Notes: a model not told the origin generated them from the sequence alone. Shown: positions 32,217-43,026, numbered from the stretch's first letter. The stretch is 64,000 nucleotides of DNA from Arenimonas terrae (GCF_006265115.1 NZ_SMDR01000004.1:44599-108598), one strand, 5' to 3'. Program-made: numbers and translations.

Positions 32217-34727
32217 TCAGAACCGGAAGTCGAGGCGCGCGTAGTAGCTGCCGCCGTTCATGCCGAAGGGCATGGTCTCCCAGCCGTAGACGAAGCCCAG
32301 CTGCGGGAACGGGAAGCCGCCCACCTCGTCCCAGCGGTCGGGATAAGTGTCGAAGATGTTGTTGCCGCCGATCGACAGGTGGGTGTTGTCGTTGAAGGAA
32401 TAGCGCACGCCCAGGTCGAACAGGGTCTTGCCGCCCCAGGTCTGCTTGATGCCCGGGGTGAAGCCTTCGCCGCTGACCGAGCCGTAGTAGTTGGCGCGCG
32501 CGGTCCACTGCCAGGGGCCGGACTCGTACACGCCCTGCAGCATGTGGTGGGCGCGCGGCTGGCCTTCTTCGATCAGGGTGACCTGGGTGTCGTCGAAAAG
32601 CTGCGTCGGCGAGAGGATCGGCGACTGCGAGCGGCGCTCCTGCACTTCGGTCTTGTTGAAGTGCACCAGGGCCGTCAGGGTCAGCAGCGCACCGTTGCCC
32701 AGCGTGCTGTTGTGGTTGGCGACGATGTCCACGCCGGTGGTGCGGGTGTCGATGGCATTGGTGAAGAACTGCGCCTGGCCGACCGAGAACGGCGCCAGCG
32801 CCGCGCGGATCGGGCAGTTGCTGTTGCTGCCGTTGCAGGGCAGGCCGTCGGTGCCGACCGTCTCGGGCGCGATGTTGCCGGAGAAGATGATGCGGTCGTC
32901 GATGTCGATGCGGAACACGTCGGCGGTCAGCGAGAAGCGGTCGTTCGGGTTCCAGACGATGCCCAGCGTGCCGCTGGTCGAAGTTTCCTCCTGCAGCGCC
33001 GGGATGCCCAGCGCGCGGGTGACGGCGCTGTCCTGGCGCGCGGTCAGCGTGTCGGTGAGCAGGCCGGTGCCGGGGTCGAGGTTGGTCGACACCTGGCTGT
33101 AGAACTGCTGCTGCACGCCCGGCGCGCGGAAGCCGGTGGACACGGTGCCGCGGATCGCGAAGGCCTCGCTCGCGTTGAAGCGCGCCGACAGCTTGCCGGT
33201 GGTGGTGTTGCCGAAGTCGGAGTAGTCCTCGAAACGAATCGCCGCGCCCATCAGGAAGCGGTCGGTCAGATTCGTTTCGGCGTCGAAATAGACGGCGGCG
33301 CTGTGCCGGCCCTCGTCCACCTCGGTGCCGGGCGTGAAACCCGGGAAACCCTGGATGCCGGCCGGCGCGACGTTGCCGTTCTGGCCGACGATGACGATGC
33401 TCGGGTCGTTGGTTCGGCCGTAGGTGTAGGACACCGGGTCGCCGGCTTCGATGCGGTAGTTGTCGCGGCGCCATTCCAGGCCGGTGGCCAGGTACAGCAG
33501 CTGGTCGTTGAAGCCGTCGACGCTGCCGCGGAAGTCCAGGTTCACCGTGGTCTGCTCGAACTCCAGCGTGCCGGTGTGGGCGCTGAGCGGCGATTCGCCG
33601 TAGATGCCGGCCGCGGGATTGGCCGGGTCGATCGGCTCGTACCACCAGCTCACGTTCACCGAGTTGCTTTCGTCGAAGCGGAAGCTGCTGCGGCCGTGGT
33701 TGACCGAGAGGTCCCAGTCCCAGTTCTCGCCGATCGGGCCCTTGTAACCGACCGCCAGCGACTGGTCCTCGACCGTGGTGAGGATGTTGGGCAGGAAACC
33801 TTCGGGATACAGGTCGGGCACCGTACGGTCATCGCCGGCGCTGCGGAAAAAGCCGGAGGAGTCGCCCTCGCGCTCGGACACACCGCCGAACCAGTACAGC
33901 TCGCCGGCGCCCAGCGGCAGGCCGCCGTTGAGCCAGAGATAACCGTCCTGCGCGTCGGCATCGCCCAGGCGCTGCGTCACCCGCGGCGGCGACACGCGCA
34001 GGCTGTCGGGCCCGGCGCGGTTGGTCTCGTTGCGGTTGCGCGCCTCGAGCGTGAGGTTGATGAAGCCGTCCTGGCCCAGCTCGAAGCCGGTGTTGAGCGA
34101 GCCGTGCAGCATCTCGCCGTCGCCCTCGTAGTACTGCGAGCCCTGGGCCGAGAGCTCGGTCCATTCGGTCTGGCGCTTGAGCACGATGTTGATGACGCCC
34201 GAAATCGCGTCCGAGCCGTACTGCGCGGCGGCGCCGTCGCGCAGCACTTCGATGCGCTCGATCGCGGCGATCGGGATCGCGTTGATGTCGGTGCCGGCCG
34301 AACCGCGGCCGATGGTCTGCTGCACGTTCACCAGCGCCTGCTGGTGGCGGCGCTTGCCGTTGACCAGCACCAGCACCTGGTCGGGGCCGAGCGCGCGCAG
34401 CGTGGCCGGGCGCAGGATGTCGGTGCCGTCGCTGACGAAGGTGCGCGAGAAGTTGAACGAGGGCGTCAGCATCTGCAGCACCTGGCCCACTTCGAGCGCA
34501 CCGGTGGCGTTGAGTTCGTTGCGGCCGATCACGTCCACCGGCGCGGCGGTGTCGGCGGCGGCGCGGCCGCGCACGCGGGTGCCGACCACCTGCACGGTGT
34601 CGAGGGTGGCGGTGTCTTCTTCAGCGGCCAGGGTCGCGCTCTGCGCGTACACCGGCGGAGCGGCCGTGGCCGCGGCCAGCGCGGCGGCCACGGCGAGGGC
34701 CAGGGGAGATCGGGTGGCGAAGGACAT
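32217..34727 (-). CDS. TonB-dependent outer membrane receptor
   Basis: 836 aa. Sec signal peptide (MSFATRSPLALAVAAALAAATAAPPVYAQ). A TonB-box-like TLDTVQVVGTRVRG is followed by the plug domain (IGRNELNATGALEVGQVLQ, PDQVLVLVNGKRRHQ, GSAGTDINAIPIAAIERIEVLRDGAAAQYGSDAISGVINIVLK), then a 22-strand barrel ending in a C-terminal Phe (YYARLDFRF), the BamA signal. Iron-siderophore or other bulky substrates are imported by this family; the ligand here is unknown. The S9 peptidase gene lies 184 bp upstream in the same direction, so peptide uptake is possible. A strong terminator follows. Confidence 0.95.
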   Translation of the reverse strand: MSFATRSPLALAVAAALAAATAAPPVYAQSATLAAEEDTATLDTVQVVGTRVRGRAAADTAAPVDVIGRNELNATGALEVGQVLQMLTPSFNFSRTFVSDGTDILRPATLRALGPDQVLVLVNGKRRHQQALVNVQQTIGRGSAGTDINAIPIAAIERIEVLRDGAAAQYGSDAISGVINIVLKRQTEWTELSAQGSQYYEGDGEMLHGSLNTGFELGQDGFINLTLEARNRNETNRAGPDSLRVSPPRVTQRLGDADAQDGYLWLNGGLPLGAGELYWFGGVSEREGDSSGFFRSAGDDRTVPDLYPEGFLPNILTTVEDQSLAVGYKGPIGENWDWDLSVNHGRSSFRFDESNSVNVSWWYEPIDPANPAAGIYGESPLSAHTGTLEFEQTTVNLDFRGSVDGFNDQLLYLATGLEWRRDNYRIEAGDPVSYTYGRTNDPSIVIVGQNGNVAPAGIQGFPGFTPGTEVDEGRHSAAVYFDAETNLTDRFLMGAAIRFEDYSDFGNTTTGKLSARFNASEAFAIRGTVSTGFRAPGVQQQFYSQVSTNLDPGTGLLTDTLTARQDSAVTRALGIPALQEETSTSGTLGIVWNPNDRFSLTADVFRIDIDDRIIFSGNIAPETVGTDGLPCNGSNSNCPIRAALAPFSVGQAQFFTNAIDTRTTGVDIVANHNSTLGNGALLTLTALVHFNKTEVQERRSQSPILSPTQLFDDTQVTLIEEGQPRAHHMLQGVYESGPWQWTARANYYGSVSGEGFTPGIKQTWGGKTLFDLGVRYSFNDNTHLSIGGNNIFDTYPDRWDEVGGFPFPQLGFVYGWETMPFGMNGGSYYARLDFRF

Positions 34728-34824
34728 GGCAAGGACTCCAGAGTGGGCGGCAGTGCGGGCCCTCCCCCCGGCAGGCCAGCGTCCCGATACTCACGAGTGC
34801 TTAACGTCTTCGCAACGCGATTAT

Positions 34825-34841
34825 TGCTGTCAACGACAGCA
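34825..34841. promoter_or_regulatory. Palindrome upstream of TonB receptor gene
   Basis: TGCTGT-N5-ACAGCA dyad about 100 bp upstream of the receptor start. On the minus strand the spacer and right arm create TTGACA (complement of 34828-34833), a consensus -35 hexamer, although I find no good -10 at the standard distance. It is a candidate operator for a local repressor or activator. Confidence 0.35.
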
Positions 34842-34911
34842 TTTCGAGGCACGCCGTACAGCTTTCCCATCGCCAGCAGGCAACCGGCGCAAGCGCCGGC
34901 AACGCCGCGAC

Positions 34912-36957
34912 CTAATCCCCCTGCACGGCCACCTGGGTGCCTGCCGCCCCCGGGGGGTTGTGCTCGTCCAGCCAACGCTTCACCTGGGCGTACCAGAACA
35001 CCGAGTTCTGCGGCTTGAGCACCCAGTGGTTCTCGTCCGGGAAATACACCAGGCGCGTGGGCACACCCTTCACCAGCAGGGTCTGGAACAGCTCGAACCC
35101 GTGGTTCACCGGCACGCGCAGGTCGCGCTGCCCGTGGATGACCAGGGTGGGCGTATCGAAGTTGCCGGCCGCCAGGTGCGGCGAGTTGCGCTCGAGCACT
35201 TCGCGGTTGCCCTCTTCCCAGAAGCCGCCGAAACGCGGCACCGTGGTGCCGAAGTCCGCGGCGTACTGCGAATAGAGGTTGTAGACCTTGGCGTGCGCCA
35301 CCAGCGCCTTGAACGGATGCTCGCGCCCCAGGATCACCGAGGTGAGGTACCCGCCGTAGCTGCCGCCGCCGGCGACCATGCGCTCGGCATCCGCCCAGGG
35401 CTGCGCGGCCAGCCACTGCGAGGCCTTGATCACGTCCTGGTAGGGCTTCTCGGCCCATTCGGGATTGATCGAATCGGTGAAGGCCTCGCCGAAGCCCGAG
35501 CTGCCGTGGAAGTTCGGCCAAGCCGTGACGTAACCCCAGCTGCCGAACACCTGCGCGTTCCAGCGGAACTGCATCGAGTTGGTGACGGCATTGTGCGGGC
35601 CGCCGTGGATGAGCACGAACACCGGGTACTTCTTCGACCGGTCGAAACCGGGCGGATAGTTGACCCACATCTGGATCGGGTCGCCGTCCGCGCCGGCATA
35701 GGTCACCGACTCGAAGCGACCGACCGTGGTGTCGGCCATCAGCGCATCGTTGAGGCGCGAGAGTTTCGTGGCCTGGCCGCTGCGCGGGTCGATGCTGACC
35801 AGGGTCGGCGGTTCGGCGAAGCTCTGGCGCAGCGCGGCGATGCCCTGCGGCCCGACCGACAGCCCGCCGAACGAGGACTCGCCGGTGAGCGCACGCGGCT
35901 TGCCGGCCAGCGGCAGTTCGTAGGCGCGGAAGGTGCCGGCATCGTCGATCACGCTGTACAGCGTGCGGCCATCGCGCGACCAGGCCAGCGGGCCGGCGCT
36001 GCGGTCCCAGTCGGCGTGCAGTTCGCGGGTGCCGCCGCCGCGGCGGTCGTGCAGCATCACCCGCGCCTTGGCGGCGTAGAAACCGGGCACGCGCTGCTGC
36101 AGGAAGGCCAGATGCCGGCCATCGGGGCTGTAGGCCGGTGCGGTGTCGGTATCGACGTTGCCGGCGCTGAGGTTGCGGGCGGGGCCGCCGGCCACCGGCA
36201 GCAGGTACACGTCCACATCGGTGACGTTGCGGGCCGGGTTGGTGTCGGCCGTCATCGCCAGTTCCCTGCCGTCGGGCGAGATGTCGAAGGTGTTTTCGTA
36301 ACCCTGCGAGAACCGCGGCAGCTGCAGGCCGCGGCCGAGCGTCAGCGGCGTCACCGCGCCGGAGGCGATGTCCACCGCGAACACGTGACCTTCGCGGTCG
36401 TCCTGCAGCGTGTCCCAGACGGCGACCGGGCCGCCGTCCCAGACCTGCGCCTTCATCTTCGATTCCTCGCGCTCCTTCAGGCGCGCGGCCTGCTTGTCCA
36501 GCGCCAGGTCGGCCCAGACGCGCGACGCGAACACCAGGCGGCCATTGCCGGCCCAGCGCGGCACCGACACGCCGGTGGCGAAGGTGGTCAGGCGGCGCGG
36601 CTCGCCGCCGGCCAGCGGCAGCAGGTAGAGCTGGGGCGCCTTGTCGTCGTCGCGCTGGGCGATGAAGGCCAGGGTCTGGCCGTCGGGGCTGAAGCGCGGC
36701 GAGGATTCGGCGGCCGGGTCGGAAGTCAGCGCACGTTCGGTCTTGCCGTCCGTGCTCCAAAGCCACAGGTCGGTCAGCAGCTTGTCGTCGGCCAGCACCG
36801 CACGCGTGACCGGCGCGACGATGTGGCGGCCGTCCGGCGAAGTCTCGGGGTTGCCGATGCGCTGGATCTCCCAGCTGCGTTCGGCGCTGAAGGGCTGCGC
36901 GGCCTGGGCCGCGACCGGAGCGAAGGCAAGCAGGAGCAGCAAGGCCGGACGTTTCAT
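34912..36957 (-). CDS. S9-family (prolyl oligopeptidase / DPP-like) secreted serine peptidase
   Basis: 681 aa. Sec signal peptide MKRPALLLLLAFAPVAAQAA. The N-terminal beta-propeller has repeated SPDGR-type blades (NPETSPDGRHI, SPRFSPDGQTLAFI, TFDISPDGRELAM, APAYSPDGRHLAFL). The alpha/beta-hydrolase domain carries the nucleophile in GGGSYGGY (Ser533), Asp612 in HGQRDLRVP and His644 in DENHWVL: a full catalytic triad in family order. It likely removes dipeptides from peptides in the periplasm. It lies upstream of the TonB receptor on the same strand. Confidence 0.94.
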   Translation of the reverse strand: MKRPALLLLLAFAPVAAQAAQPFSAERSWEIQRIGNPETSPDGRHIVAPVTRAVLADDKLLTDLWLWSTDGKTERALTSDPAAESSPRFSPDGQTLAFIAQRDDDKAPQLYLLPLAGGEPRRLTTFATGVSVPRWAGNGRLVFASRVWADLALDKQAARLKEREESKMKAQVWDGGPVAVWDTLQDDREGHVFAVDIASGAVTPLTLGRGLQLPRFSQGYENTFDISPDGRELAMTADTNPARNVTDVDVYLLPVAGGPARNLSAGNVDTDTAPAYSPDGRHLAFLQQRVPGFYAAKARVMLHDRRGGGTRELHADWDRSAGPLAWSRDGRTLYSVIDDAGTFRAYELPLAGKPRALTGESSFGGLSVGPQGIAALRQSFAEPPTLVSIDPRSGQATKLSRLNDALMADTTVGRFESVTYAGADGDPIQMWVNYPPGFDRSKKYPVFVLIHGGPHNAVTNSMQFRWNAQVFGSWGYVTAWPNFHGSSGFGEAFTDSINPEWAEKPYQDVIKASQWLAAQPWADAERMVAGGGSYGGYLTSVILGREHPFKALVAHAKVYNLYSQYAADFGTTVPRFGGFWEEGNREVLERNSPHLAAGNFDTPTLVIHGQRDLRVPVNHGFELFQTLLVKGVPTRLVYFPDENHWVLKPQNSVFWYAQVKRWLDEHNPPGAAGTQVAVQGD

Positions 36958-37063
36958 TCGTTTCCCCTGGGAATGGCGGCGCGCGCGGCGCCGGTCCCGA
37001 GCATAGTCGAAGCCGCGCCGGGCCGCCGGCCCCGGCCATGGCCCGGAAAGCGCAGAAACATGC

Positions 37064-37095
37064 GCAAAAAAAGGCCCCGCCGGAGCGGGGCCTTT
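37064..37095 (-). terminator. Rho-independent terminator after groEL
   Basis: 11-bp stem (AAAGGCCCCGC 37070-37080, complement 37085-37095), CGGA loop, and a plus-strand A-run (37066-37072) giving a T-tract on the minus strand. It ends the groESL operon. Confidence 0.9.
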
Positions 37096-37125
37096 CGATG
37101 TCGCGGGAAACGCGGGACGCGGGAC

Positions 37126-38802
<1,677 letters not shown>

Positions 38803-38840
38803 TCAGGGGCCGGTCGCGCAGGCGCGGGCCGGCGGGTTCA

Positions 38841-39128
38841 TCAGCCGAGGATGGCGAGGATGTCGTCTTCCTTGACCACCAGGATTTCCTGGCCGTCGAC
38901 CTTCACTTCGGTGCCGGCGTACTTGCCGAACAGCACCTTGTCGCCGACCTTCACGGTCGGGGCGCGGGTCGAACCGTTGTCCAGGGCCTTGCCGGCGCCG
39001 ACCGCGAGCACTTCGCCCTTGATCGGCTTCTCGGTGGCCGAGTCCGGAATGACGATGCCGCCGGCGGACATCTTTTCTTCTTCCATACGCTTGATGACCA
39101 CGCGGTCGTAGAGCGGCTTGATGTTCAT
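38841..39128 (-). CDS. groES: 10-kDa co-chaperonin GroES
   Basis: 95 aa from the ATG at 39128 ([21 protein letters not shown]). The mobile loop ([19 protein letters not shown]) and the C-terminal [20 protein letters not shown] are standard. A Shine-Dalgarno-like CGAGGAC precedes the start by six bases. It caps GroEL and is first in the operon. Confidence 0.99.
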   Translation of the reverse strand: MNIKPLYDRVVIKRMEEEKMSAGGIVIPDSATEKPIKGEVLAVGAGKALDNGSTRAPTVKVGDKVLFGKYAGTEVKVDGQEILVVKEDDILAILG

Positions 39129-39175
39129 GAGAGTCCTCGTTATTCCAATTGATTCAACGACATGGGGCGAAGCTG

Positions 39176-39202
39176 TTAGCACTCCACCCCGGTGAGTGCC
39201 AA
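39176..39202 (-). promoter_or_regulatory. CIRCE operator (HrcA-binding) upstream of groESL
   Basis: TTAGCACTC (39176-39184), a 9-bp spacer, then GAGTGCCAA (39194-39202). It matches the CIRCE consensus TTAGCACTC-N9-GAGTGCTAA with one mismatch. It lies 48 bp upstream of the groES ATG and implies heat-shock control by an HrcA repressor encoded elsewhere. Confidence 0.93.
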
Positions 39203-39744
39203 TGATACGCGCGCAGACCGGGCACCGGAAGCCGCGCGACCCGGCCAAGGATGGGGCCGGGGCATGTCCTTTCAAGTCGCCCTGGGGCCAGGCCGCGCGG
39301 CCACCCCCTCGCGCCGTTTCAGGCGGGGGCCGGACGGGGCGGCCCGCGGAGGATCGTCGCGCTGACACCGGGGGCCATCGGGGCTCCGGGGCCCGTTCGT
39401 CGCAAAGGCCTCGAACTGGGCACCAAACCGGTTGATTTCATGCGGGAACCTGCCCCTACAATCGGCCGGGGAATCGGGGAACGTGTCAGTCGTAAAGGTC
39501 CGCGGATAGACGGACTGACGGCTCGACCCGCAAACCGGGAAGGGGGAGACCGCCGGCCACGCCGGCCGGAGCCCGTTCCACCCGGCAGCCGCAGGATCGC
39601 GGCCGCCGCCCGCCAACGGAAAACCGGCGCCGCCGGGCCTTCAGGGGAGGCCGGGCGACGAGGGACCGGTTTCCGCAGAAGCGCCGACACCTCCCACGAA
39701 GGAGGCGGCGACGTGGTCTTTGTTTTATTTCCGGGGATACACCA
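39203..39744. other. Gene-poor stretch; probable long structured leader of the XRE gene
   Basis: About 540 bp without a convincing gene. A possible promoter for the right-hand gene is TTGATT (39432-39437), 19 bp, TACAAT (39457-39462), which would leave a leader of about 275 nt. That leader has several potential stems, among them GTCAGTC (39485-39491) with GACTGAC (39513-39519), a GCCGGCC-type stem near 39551-39572 and CCTCC...GGAGG near 39691-39705. The last 25 bases before the start codon turn AT-rich. Open frames here show no recognisable protein sequence. Confidence 0.45.
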
Positions 39745-40110
39745 ATGACACTGTTGTTCAATCGCATCCGACAGGCGCGTCGTGGCGCCGAAATGTCGCA
39801 GTCCGAACTGGCCGCCGCCGTGGGCGTGGCCCGCAGCGCCGTCGCGCAGTGGGAACGCAAGGACGGCGCCAAACCCACCACCGACAACATGGGCAAGATC
39901 GCCATGGCCACGGCCGTCAGCTTCGAATGGCTGGCCACGGGCCGCGGCGGCCGCTGGCTGGGCGGCGACGCCGAAACCCCGGCCATGCTGCTCAACTTCT
40001 ATGCCCAATGCGGGCTGGAGGAGCGCCTGCTGGTCGCCTTCCGCTCGCTGCGCAGCCCCGAGCAGCTGCCCCTGGTGGACTTCGTCGAGGCCATGACCGA
40101 CCGGGCCTGA
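39745..40110 (+). CDS. XRE-family helix-turn-helix regulator
   Basis: 121 aa. Lambda-repressor-like HTH at about residues 7-62: IRQARRGAEMSQSELAAAVGVARSAVAQWERKDGAKP, then NMGKIAMATAVSFEWLATGRGGRW, a typical 'cI/HTH_3 plus WLxxG' arrangement. The C-terminal helix (ETPAMLLNFYAQCGLEERLLVAFRSL) may dimerise. No phage genes are nearby, so it looks like a resident regulator of unknown target, perhaps auto-regulating through its long leader. A small CCGGGC-ctga-GCCCGG hairpin contains its stop codon. Confidence 0.88.
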   Translation: MTLLFNRIRQARRGAEMSQSELAAAVGVARSAVAQWERKDGAKPTTDNMGKIAMATAVSFEWLATGRGGRWLGGDAETPAMLLNFYAQCGLEERLLVAFRSLRSPEQLPLVDFVEAMTDRA

Positions 40111-40173
40111 GCCCGGCGCAACCGATCGTTCTCGCCCGGGCAACGAACTTCCGGGGATACTTGGCAGTCGAAG

Positions 40174-40201
40174 CGGCCGGCTCCCGAAACGGGGCCGGCC
40201 G
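40174..40201. other. GC-rich hairpin in front of dsbD
   Basis: CGGCCGGC-t-CCC (40174-40185) can pair with GGG-GCCGGCCG (40191-40201), with a small GAAAC loop and one bulged base. It lies 22 bp upstream of the dsbD start. No T-run follows, so it may be a weak terminator of the XRE gene or a leader structure. Confidence 0.35.
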
Positions 40202-40222
40202 CCACCCTTTCCGAGAATCCGC

Positions 40223-42358
40223 ATGACCCGTTGGCTGTTGGCCGCCCTGGCCGCGCTGCTGCTTTCCCCGGCCGTGAAGGCCGTGGACGAATCCGACCTG
40301 CTGCCGATCGACGAGGCCTTCGCGCTGACCGCGACCGCCCCCGAGCGCGGCCGCATCGAGTTCACCTGGAAGATCGCCGACGGCTACTACCTCTACAAGC
40401 ACCGCATGGGCGTGCAGGCGGTGGATGGTTTCAAGACCAACCCGCTGGAGCTGCCCGCGGGCATCGCCTATACCGACGAGTTCTTCGGCGACGTCGAGAC
40501 CTACCGCGAATCGGTGACGGCGGTGCAGACCGGCGCCGCGGCAGACGGCATCACCACGCTGCAGTTCCGGGTGAAATACCAGGGCTGCGCCGATGTCGGC
40601 GTGTGCTATCCGCCGCACACGAAGACGGTGACGGTGGACCTGCCGTCCGCAAGCGCCACCGGCGCGCTCGATGCGATCACCGGCGGCAACCGCGGTGATG
40701 TGCTCGCCGGCACCGACCCCGCGCGCGCCGCCGGCGGCCTGCCGCTGCCGGAGCACCAGGCCTTCCGCTTCGAAGCCATCGTCGACACCCCCGAGCGCCT
40801 GCTGCTTCGCTTCACGCCGGCACCGGGCTATTACCTCTACCGCGACCGAACGACCCTGCAGCTCGAAGCCAACGGCGTGCAGGCCGGCGAGATCCAGTGG
40901 CCGGCGGCGACGCCGCACCGCGACGAACACTTCGGCGACGTGCAGGTCTTTTTCGAACCGGTCGACGCCCCGCTGCCGCTGGTGCGCACCGCCACCACGG
41001 CCCTGCCCGCGACGCTGCGCATCACCTTCCAGGGCTGCCAGACCGACGGCATCTGCTACCCGCCGATGACACGCGTGGTCGCGCTCGACCTGCCGGCCGG
41101 CGGCACCGCCGCCCCCGTGCAGGACGAAGCGCCCCGCGAAACCCCGCCCACCCGCGCCGCCACCCCGCTGTGGCTGGCCCTTCTGCTGGCCCTGGGCGGC
41201 GGCGTGGTGCTGAACCTGATGCCCTGCGTGCTGCCGGTGCTGTCGCTCAAGGCGCTGACCCTGGCCCAGGGCGGCCCGAACGCACGGCGTTCGGCGGTCT
41301 GGTACACGCTGGGCGTGCTGGCCAGTTTCGCCGCGGTCGGCGGCATCGCGCTGGCGCTGCGCCAGGCCGGGCTGGCGCTGGGCTGGGGTTTCCAGCTGCA
41401 GCAGCCGGGCGTGATCGCGGCGCTGGCCCTGGTGATGGTGGCGATCGGCCTGTCGCTGTCGGGCGTGGTCAGCTTCGGTGCCTCGCTGGCCGGCGCCGGC
41501 CAGTCGCTGACGGAAAAATCCGGACCCGCGGGCGACTTCTTCACCGGCGTGCTGGCCGTGGTCGTTGCCAGCCCCTGCACCGCGCCCTTCATGGGCACGG
41601 CGCTGGCCTTCGCGTTCACGTCTTCGCCGGCGATCGCGATCCTGGTCTTCCTGATGCTGGGCCTGGGCCTGGCCCTGCCCTTCCTTTTGATCGGCTTCGT
41701 GCCGGCGCTGGCCGCGCGGCTGCCGAAACCCGGCGCCTGGATGGACACGCTCAAGCAGGTGCTGGCCTTCCCGATGTACCTCACCGCCGTGTGGCTGCTG
41801 TGGGTGCTGGCCAAGCAGCGCGGCGCCGATGCGATCGGCCTGGTGCTGGTGGGCGCCGTGCTGCTCGGCCTGGGCCTGTGGTGGTGGGAGAAGGCGCGCT
41901 GGGGCCGTCTGCTGCCGCGCCTGCTGGCCGGCCTGGTGGTGCTGGCCGCGCTGTGGCCGGTACTGGCCGTGCAGCGCATGCCCACGCCGGAGCGCGCGGC
42001 CGTCGCCGAGGAAGGCGTGGTGGCGTATTCGGCGGAAAAACTCGAACAGCTGCGCCGCGACGGCCGCGTCGTCTTCGTCAACATGACCGCCGACTGGTGC
42101 GTCAGCTGCAAGGCCAACGAGCGCACGGTGCTGGGCCGCCAGCCCTTCCGCGACGCGCTCGAGGCCGCCGGCGCCGTCTACATGAAGGGCGACTGGACCG
42201 ACGTGGACCCGGCGATCACCGCCTTCCTGGAATCGCACGGCGCGGTCGGCGTGCCGCTGTACGTGGTCTATGCACGCAACGGCGGCGAGCCGGAGGTGCT
42301 GCCGACGATCCTGACCCAGGGCATGGTCGACGACGCCCTGGCCAAGGCGGCGCGCTGA
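40223..42358 (+). CDS. dsbD: Thiol:disulfide interchange protein DsbD with tandem alpha domains
   Basis: 711 aa (E. coli DsbD is about 565 in precursor form). Signal peptide MTRWLLAALAALLLSPAVKA. Two periplasmic DsbD-alpha domains in tandem (about 25-150 and 165-295), with paired Cys in QGCADVGVCYPP and QGCQTDGICYPP. The membrane domain has eight TM helices with redox Cys in NLMPCVLPVLSLKA and ASPCTAPFMGT. The C-terminal gamma thioredoxin domain has ADWCVSCK. It carries electrons from cytoplasmic thioredoxin to periplasmic substrates. Its stop is one base before the ATG of the TlpA-like gene, so they are coupled. Confidence 0.96.
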   Translation: MTRWLLAALAALLLSPAVKAVDESDLLPIDEAFALTATAPERGRIEFTWKIADGYYLYKHRMGVQAVDGFKTNPLELPAGIAYTDEFFGDVETYRESVTAVQTGAAADGITTLQFRVKYQGCADVGVCYPPHTKTVTVDLPSASATGALDAITGGNRGDVLAGTDPARAAGGLPLPEHQAFRFEAIVDTPERLLLRFTPAPGYYLYRDRTTLQLEANGVQAGEIQWPAATPHRDEHFGDVQVFFEPVDAPLPLVRTATTALPATLRITFQGCQTDGICYPPMTRVVALDLPAGGTAAPVQDEAPRETPPTRAATPLWLALLLALGGGVVLNLMPCVLPVLSLKALTLAQGGPNARRSAVWYTLGVLASFAAVGGIALALRQAGLALGWGFQLQQPGVIAALALVMVAIGLSLSGVVSFGASLAGAGQSLTEKSGPAGDFFTGVLAVVVASPCTAPFMGTALAFAFTSSPAIAILVFLMLGLGLALPFLLIGFVPALAARLPKPGAWMDTLKQVLAFPMYLTAVWLLWVLAKQRGADAIGLVLVGAVLLGLGLWWWEKARWGRLLPRLLAGLVVLAALWPVLAVQRMPTPERAAVAEEGVVAYSAEKLEQLRRDGRVVFVNMTADWCVSCKANERTVLGRQPFRDALEAAGAVYMKGDWTDVDPAITAFLESHGAVGVPLYVVYARNGGEPEVLPTILTQGMVDDALAKAAR

Positions 42359-42359
42359 G

Positions 42360-42914
42360 ATGAAACGTTCGGACCTGCTGACCTGGTCGGCGATCGCGCT
42401 GATGGGGTTCGTCTGCGCGGGCCTGGGCTGGTGGCTGGGCGAACGCATGCTGTGGCCGGCCGAACGCCCGCCGCCGCCCGGCGTGGCCGTGGTCAAGGTC
42501 GGCGAAGCGGTGCCGGCCTGGATCTTCGAGGCGCTCGACGGCGGCGAGCCGATCACCCTGTCCGGCGCCGGCCGGCCGCGCCTGGTGAACTACTGGGCCA
42601 GCTGGTGCGGCCCCTGCCGCAAGGAAATGCCCGTGCTCGACGCCTACGCCGAACAACAGGGCGGCAACGGCGTGCAGGTGGTGGGCATCGCCCTGGATTC
42701 GGCCGACGAAGCCCGGGCCTTCCTGCGCGAGGTGCCGGTGCGCTTCCGGCTGGCGGTCGAGACCCCGGGGCCCGGCGACAGCTCGATCCGCCTGGGCAAT
42801 GCCCGTGGCATCCTGCCCTACACCGTGCTGGTGGACGCGCAGGGCCGCGTGGCCCGCACCCATTACGGCGCGTTCGCCGACGTGGCGGCGGTCGAGGCCT
42901 GGGTCCGCGACTGA
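42360..42914 (+). CDS. TlpA-family membrane-anchored thiol-disulfide oxidoreductase
   Basis: 184 aa. An uncleaved N-terminal anchor (LTWSAIALMGFVCAGLGWWLG) is followed by a periplasmic thioredoxin fold with the active site YWASWCGPCRKEMP and the cis-Pro region ILPYTVLVDAQGRV. Such proteins reduce apocytochrome c or other periplasmic disulfides and receive electrons from DsbD, whose gene is immediately upstream (one-base gap). Confidence 0.95.
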   Translation: MKRSDLLTWSAIALMGFVCAGLGWWLGERMLWPAERPPPPGVAVVKVGEAVPAWIFEALDGGEPITLSGAGRPRLVNYWASWCGPCRKEMPVLDAYAEQQGGNGVQVVGIALDSADEARAFLREVPVRFRLAVETPGPGDSSIRLGNARGILPYTVLVDAQGRVARTHYGAFADVAAVEAWVRD

Positions 42915-43026
42915 GCCGCGACCCGGACTGAATTCAAACGCCCGTTAAAATCCGGCAAGTCGCGCCTATCTTCTGGACAGCCGCCCGGGCTTGCCCCCAG
43001 ACTGTGCCTCCCCTGCGGAGGCCGGC

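Noticed and set aside
30243..35018. Very long open frame (1,591 codons) on the plus strand
   Set aside because: Antisense to the GT39-like and TonB receptor genes; low-complexity Ala/Arg/Gly/His composition with no motifs, a GC-rich shadow frame.
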